Source of the DNA: Anoplolepis gracilipes
Lineage: Eukaryota > Arthropoda > Insecta > Hymenoptera > Formicidae
Assembly (NCBI RefSeq): GCF_047496725.1
Contig: NC_132979.1
Location: 6,836,501-6,900,500 of the forward strand
Direction: 5' to 3'
Length of the DNA stretch: 64,000 bases
In this document: piece after piece, positions 62,740-64,000 of the stretch
How the letters are laid out: every line of letters starts with the position of its first letter
Position numbering within the stretch: position 1 is the stretch's first letter
The notes under the pieces: model-generated
The model's input: only the letters and a program-made list of their open reading frames with translations
Databases searched by the model: none
Told to the model about the DNA's origin: nothing
Made by a program: the position numbers and the translations under genes

Positions 62740-63990
62740 GACATTGCGTGAGGGCTAACGCGAGAAAAATCAAAGTATTTCGAAATAGATTCCCTTTATC
62801 TGTACTTTCCTATCGCCTTGAAATTCTGGGAAAGCGCTATAAGAATCATACGTCAAATGACAAAAGAATTTTTTTCTCTCTCTTGCGTCGCGACGCGATA
62901 AATATTCTCTCCGTAGAGCTTCACGCAATGCCTGGGATAAAATACAAAATGTTCGCGCAATTTCACTCGGCTAGATATGGCACGCAAAAAGAATGAAAAC
63001 TGATATCGATAAAGTTGCTGCTCAATGAACGATGGAACCGCGCGCGAACCATGGTTCTATCGCCTTTAAAGCCGTACCTGTGCCTCCCTCTCTCTCTCTC
63101 TCTTTCTCTCTTTTCCTCGTTATTTGTATTTTTTTCATCGTCTCTCGACGGTGCGGCGAGTTATTTCGCAATTTAATAGCCGACTTAGCGCTCGTGCTTT
63201 TCTCTTCGTCGCGCGAAACCGAGTCGAGAAGCAAGCTTTCCGCGAACGCGTGCGAAAGCAGCCACGTTTTCTCAATGGGTTGCAATTAGAACGGCGCGAT
63301 AGATTTGTTTCTCGACTCGTCGAGAGAAATCTTCCATCGACATCGGCACGATGCATTCACGTGGCGATTCAGTCGGGCGATGCAAACACGGTCTTTCGTA
63401 ATTTCTCCAGAATGTAGCGCGCTCTCTTACATGCAATTTATCATCGTAAACGAGGCTCCGCGTTTCATGCACTTGGAAATATTACACCGACGAGAGAAGC
63501 ATCTATCACGCAATTACACGATAGTATTCACGCATTCGTTGTTTCGTAAATGATGATACGATCACAATAGACATAGCGCTCGCTGACAAATCCATTTGTT
63601 AAGAGCGAGATCTTCCTTGATGAGATGATGCAAAGAGGCGATATATTTTCTTTGGACTTTTGACTCGCGACGAAGGCTCGGTTCACTCGCGACATCCTTC
63701 TATCTTTTCGGAGATAGGTCGGACAATTGTGTCAAACGTCACGTCACGTCACGTCACGTCACGTCACGTCACGTTTGAAGCCGGCGCGACGTCAGACAAT
63801 CGGTCACGAGGCATGCATTTTCGGGATTTAGGGCAAGCCGCGACGAGAGATGCGGCCGCTCGGCACGAAGGACCGACCATCCCCAGGCTTGACGGATCGA
63901 TCGTAATTAAATCGATGGGATCCTACTACGACCGCTCAGTCTCGCATGCCTCATGGACTTAACTCCATATCTGGGAATGGGGCCGATCGA
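62740..63990. other. GC-richer island at the right edge
   Basis: CpG-rich sequence with open stretches in several frames on both strands, a short CT tract (63089-63110) and the ACGTC array. It has the composition expected of promoter-proximal or regulatory DNA, but no core promoter element could be fixed. Confidence 0.3.
63736..63774. repeat. ACGTC pentanucleotide array flanked by inverted TCAA/TTGA
   Basis: Seven perfect ACGTC units followed by ACGT are bounded by TCAA and TTGA. The whole unit 63732-63778 therefore starts TCAAACGT and ends ACGTTTGA. It lies in a GC-richer island. The 5-bp step is about half a helical turn. Confidence 0.9.
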
Positions 63991-64000
63991 AGCGCTTCGC

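Larger units (their letters stand above)
56536..64000. other. Far upstream region: first intron, promoter region or intergenic DNA
   Basis: No gene is supported apart from the very tentative 12-codon exon at 59379-59414. It holds a GC-richer island with purine-rich plus strand (about 56440-57450), a (GA)n tract (58491-58540) and poly(A/T) runs at 57632-57650, 59688-59706, 60938-60963 and 61250-61271. Further GC-richer islands lie at 60500-60890 and 62740-63990, and an ACGTC pentamer array at 63736-63774. Whether the promoter lies here cannot be decided from sequence alone. Confidence 0.5.

Overview
The window is insect nuclear DNA and is almost entirely non-coding. It is AT-rich (by eye about two thirds A+T) with short GC-richer islands and many long (CT)n/(GA)n microsatellites. 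It also holds a dozen A or T homopolymers of about 16-27 nt and several small inverted-repeat elements. This composition resembles a hymenopteran genome, probably an ant; the species is inference. No bacterial-type genes, rRNA, tRNA or CRISPR array were found.

The only gene I can support is on the minus strand. It is the 5' (N-terminal) part of a Down syndrome cell adhesion molecule gene of the Dscam2 type. Four exons have canonical splice sites and fully compatible phases. In transcript order they are 42047-41727 (Ig1), 36135-35974 (first half of Ig2), 20598-20449 (second half of Ig2) and 5898-5573 (Ig3 and the first residues leading to Ig4). Together they encode about 319 residues. They are separated by introns of 5,591, 15,375 and 14,550 bp. 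The next exon lies beyond position 1. A 31-nt candidate exon at 56535-56505 fits upstream of Ig1 in phase, and a very tentative signal-peptide exon sits at 59414-59379. The true promoter and signal-peptide exon may lie outside the window.

No tandem arrays of alternative Ig exons are visible. That argues against the hypervariable Dscam1 gene and for the Dscam2 branch. Fly Dscam2 carries its alternative pair in Ig7, which would be outside this window.

The remaining sequence is intronic or upstream DNA. It includes a 1.4-kb element with CAGGGTGTCTA ends (39095-40512) and a composite repeat zone with two foldbacks and a 217-bp tandem triplication (31641-33499). There are further MITE-like inverted repeats at 6139-6400, 30257-30552, 50840-51244, 53087-53638 and 53789-53917, and a perfect 18-bp-stem hairpin at 11955-11992. 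Several GC-richer islands are candidate regulatory DNA. I see no convincing new multi-gene system. The most interesting leads are the candidate microexon with its NAGNAG acceptor, the purine/pyrimidine tracts beside Dscam2 splice sites, and the local repeat family.
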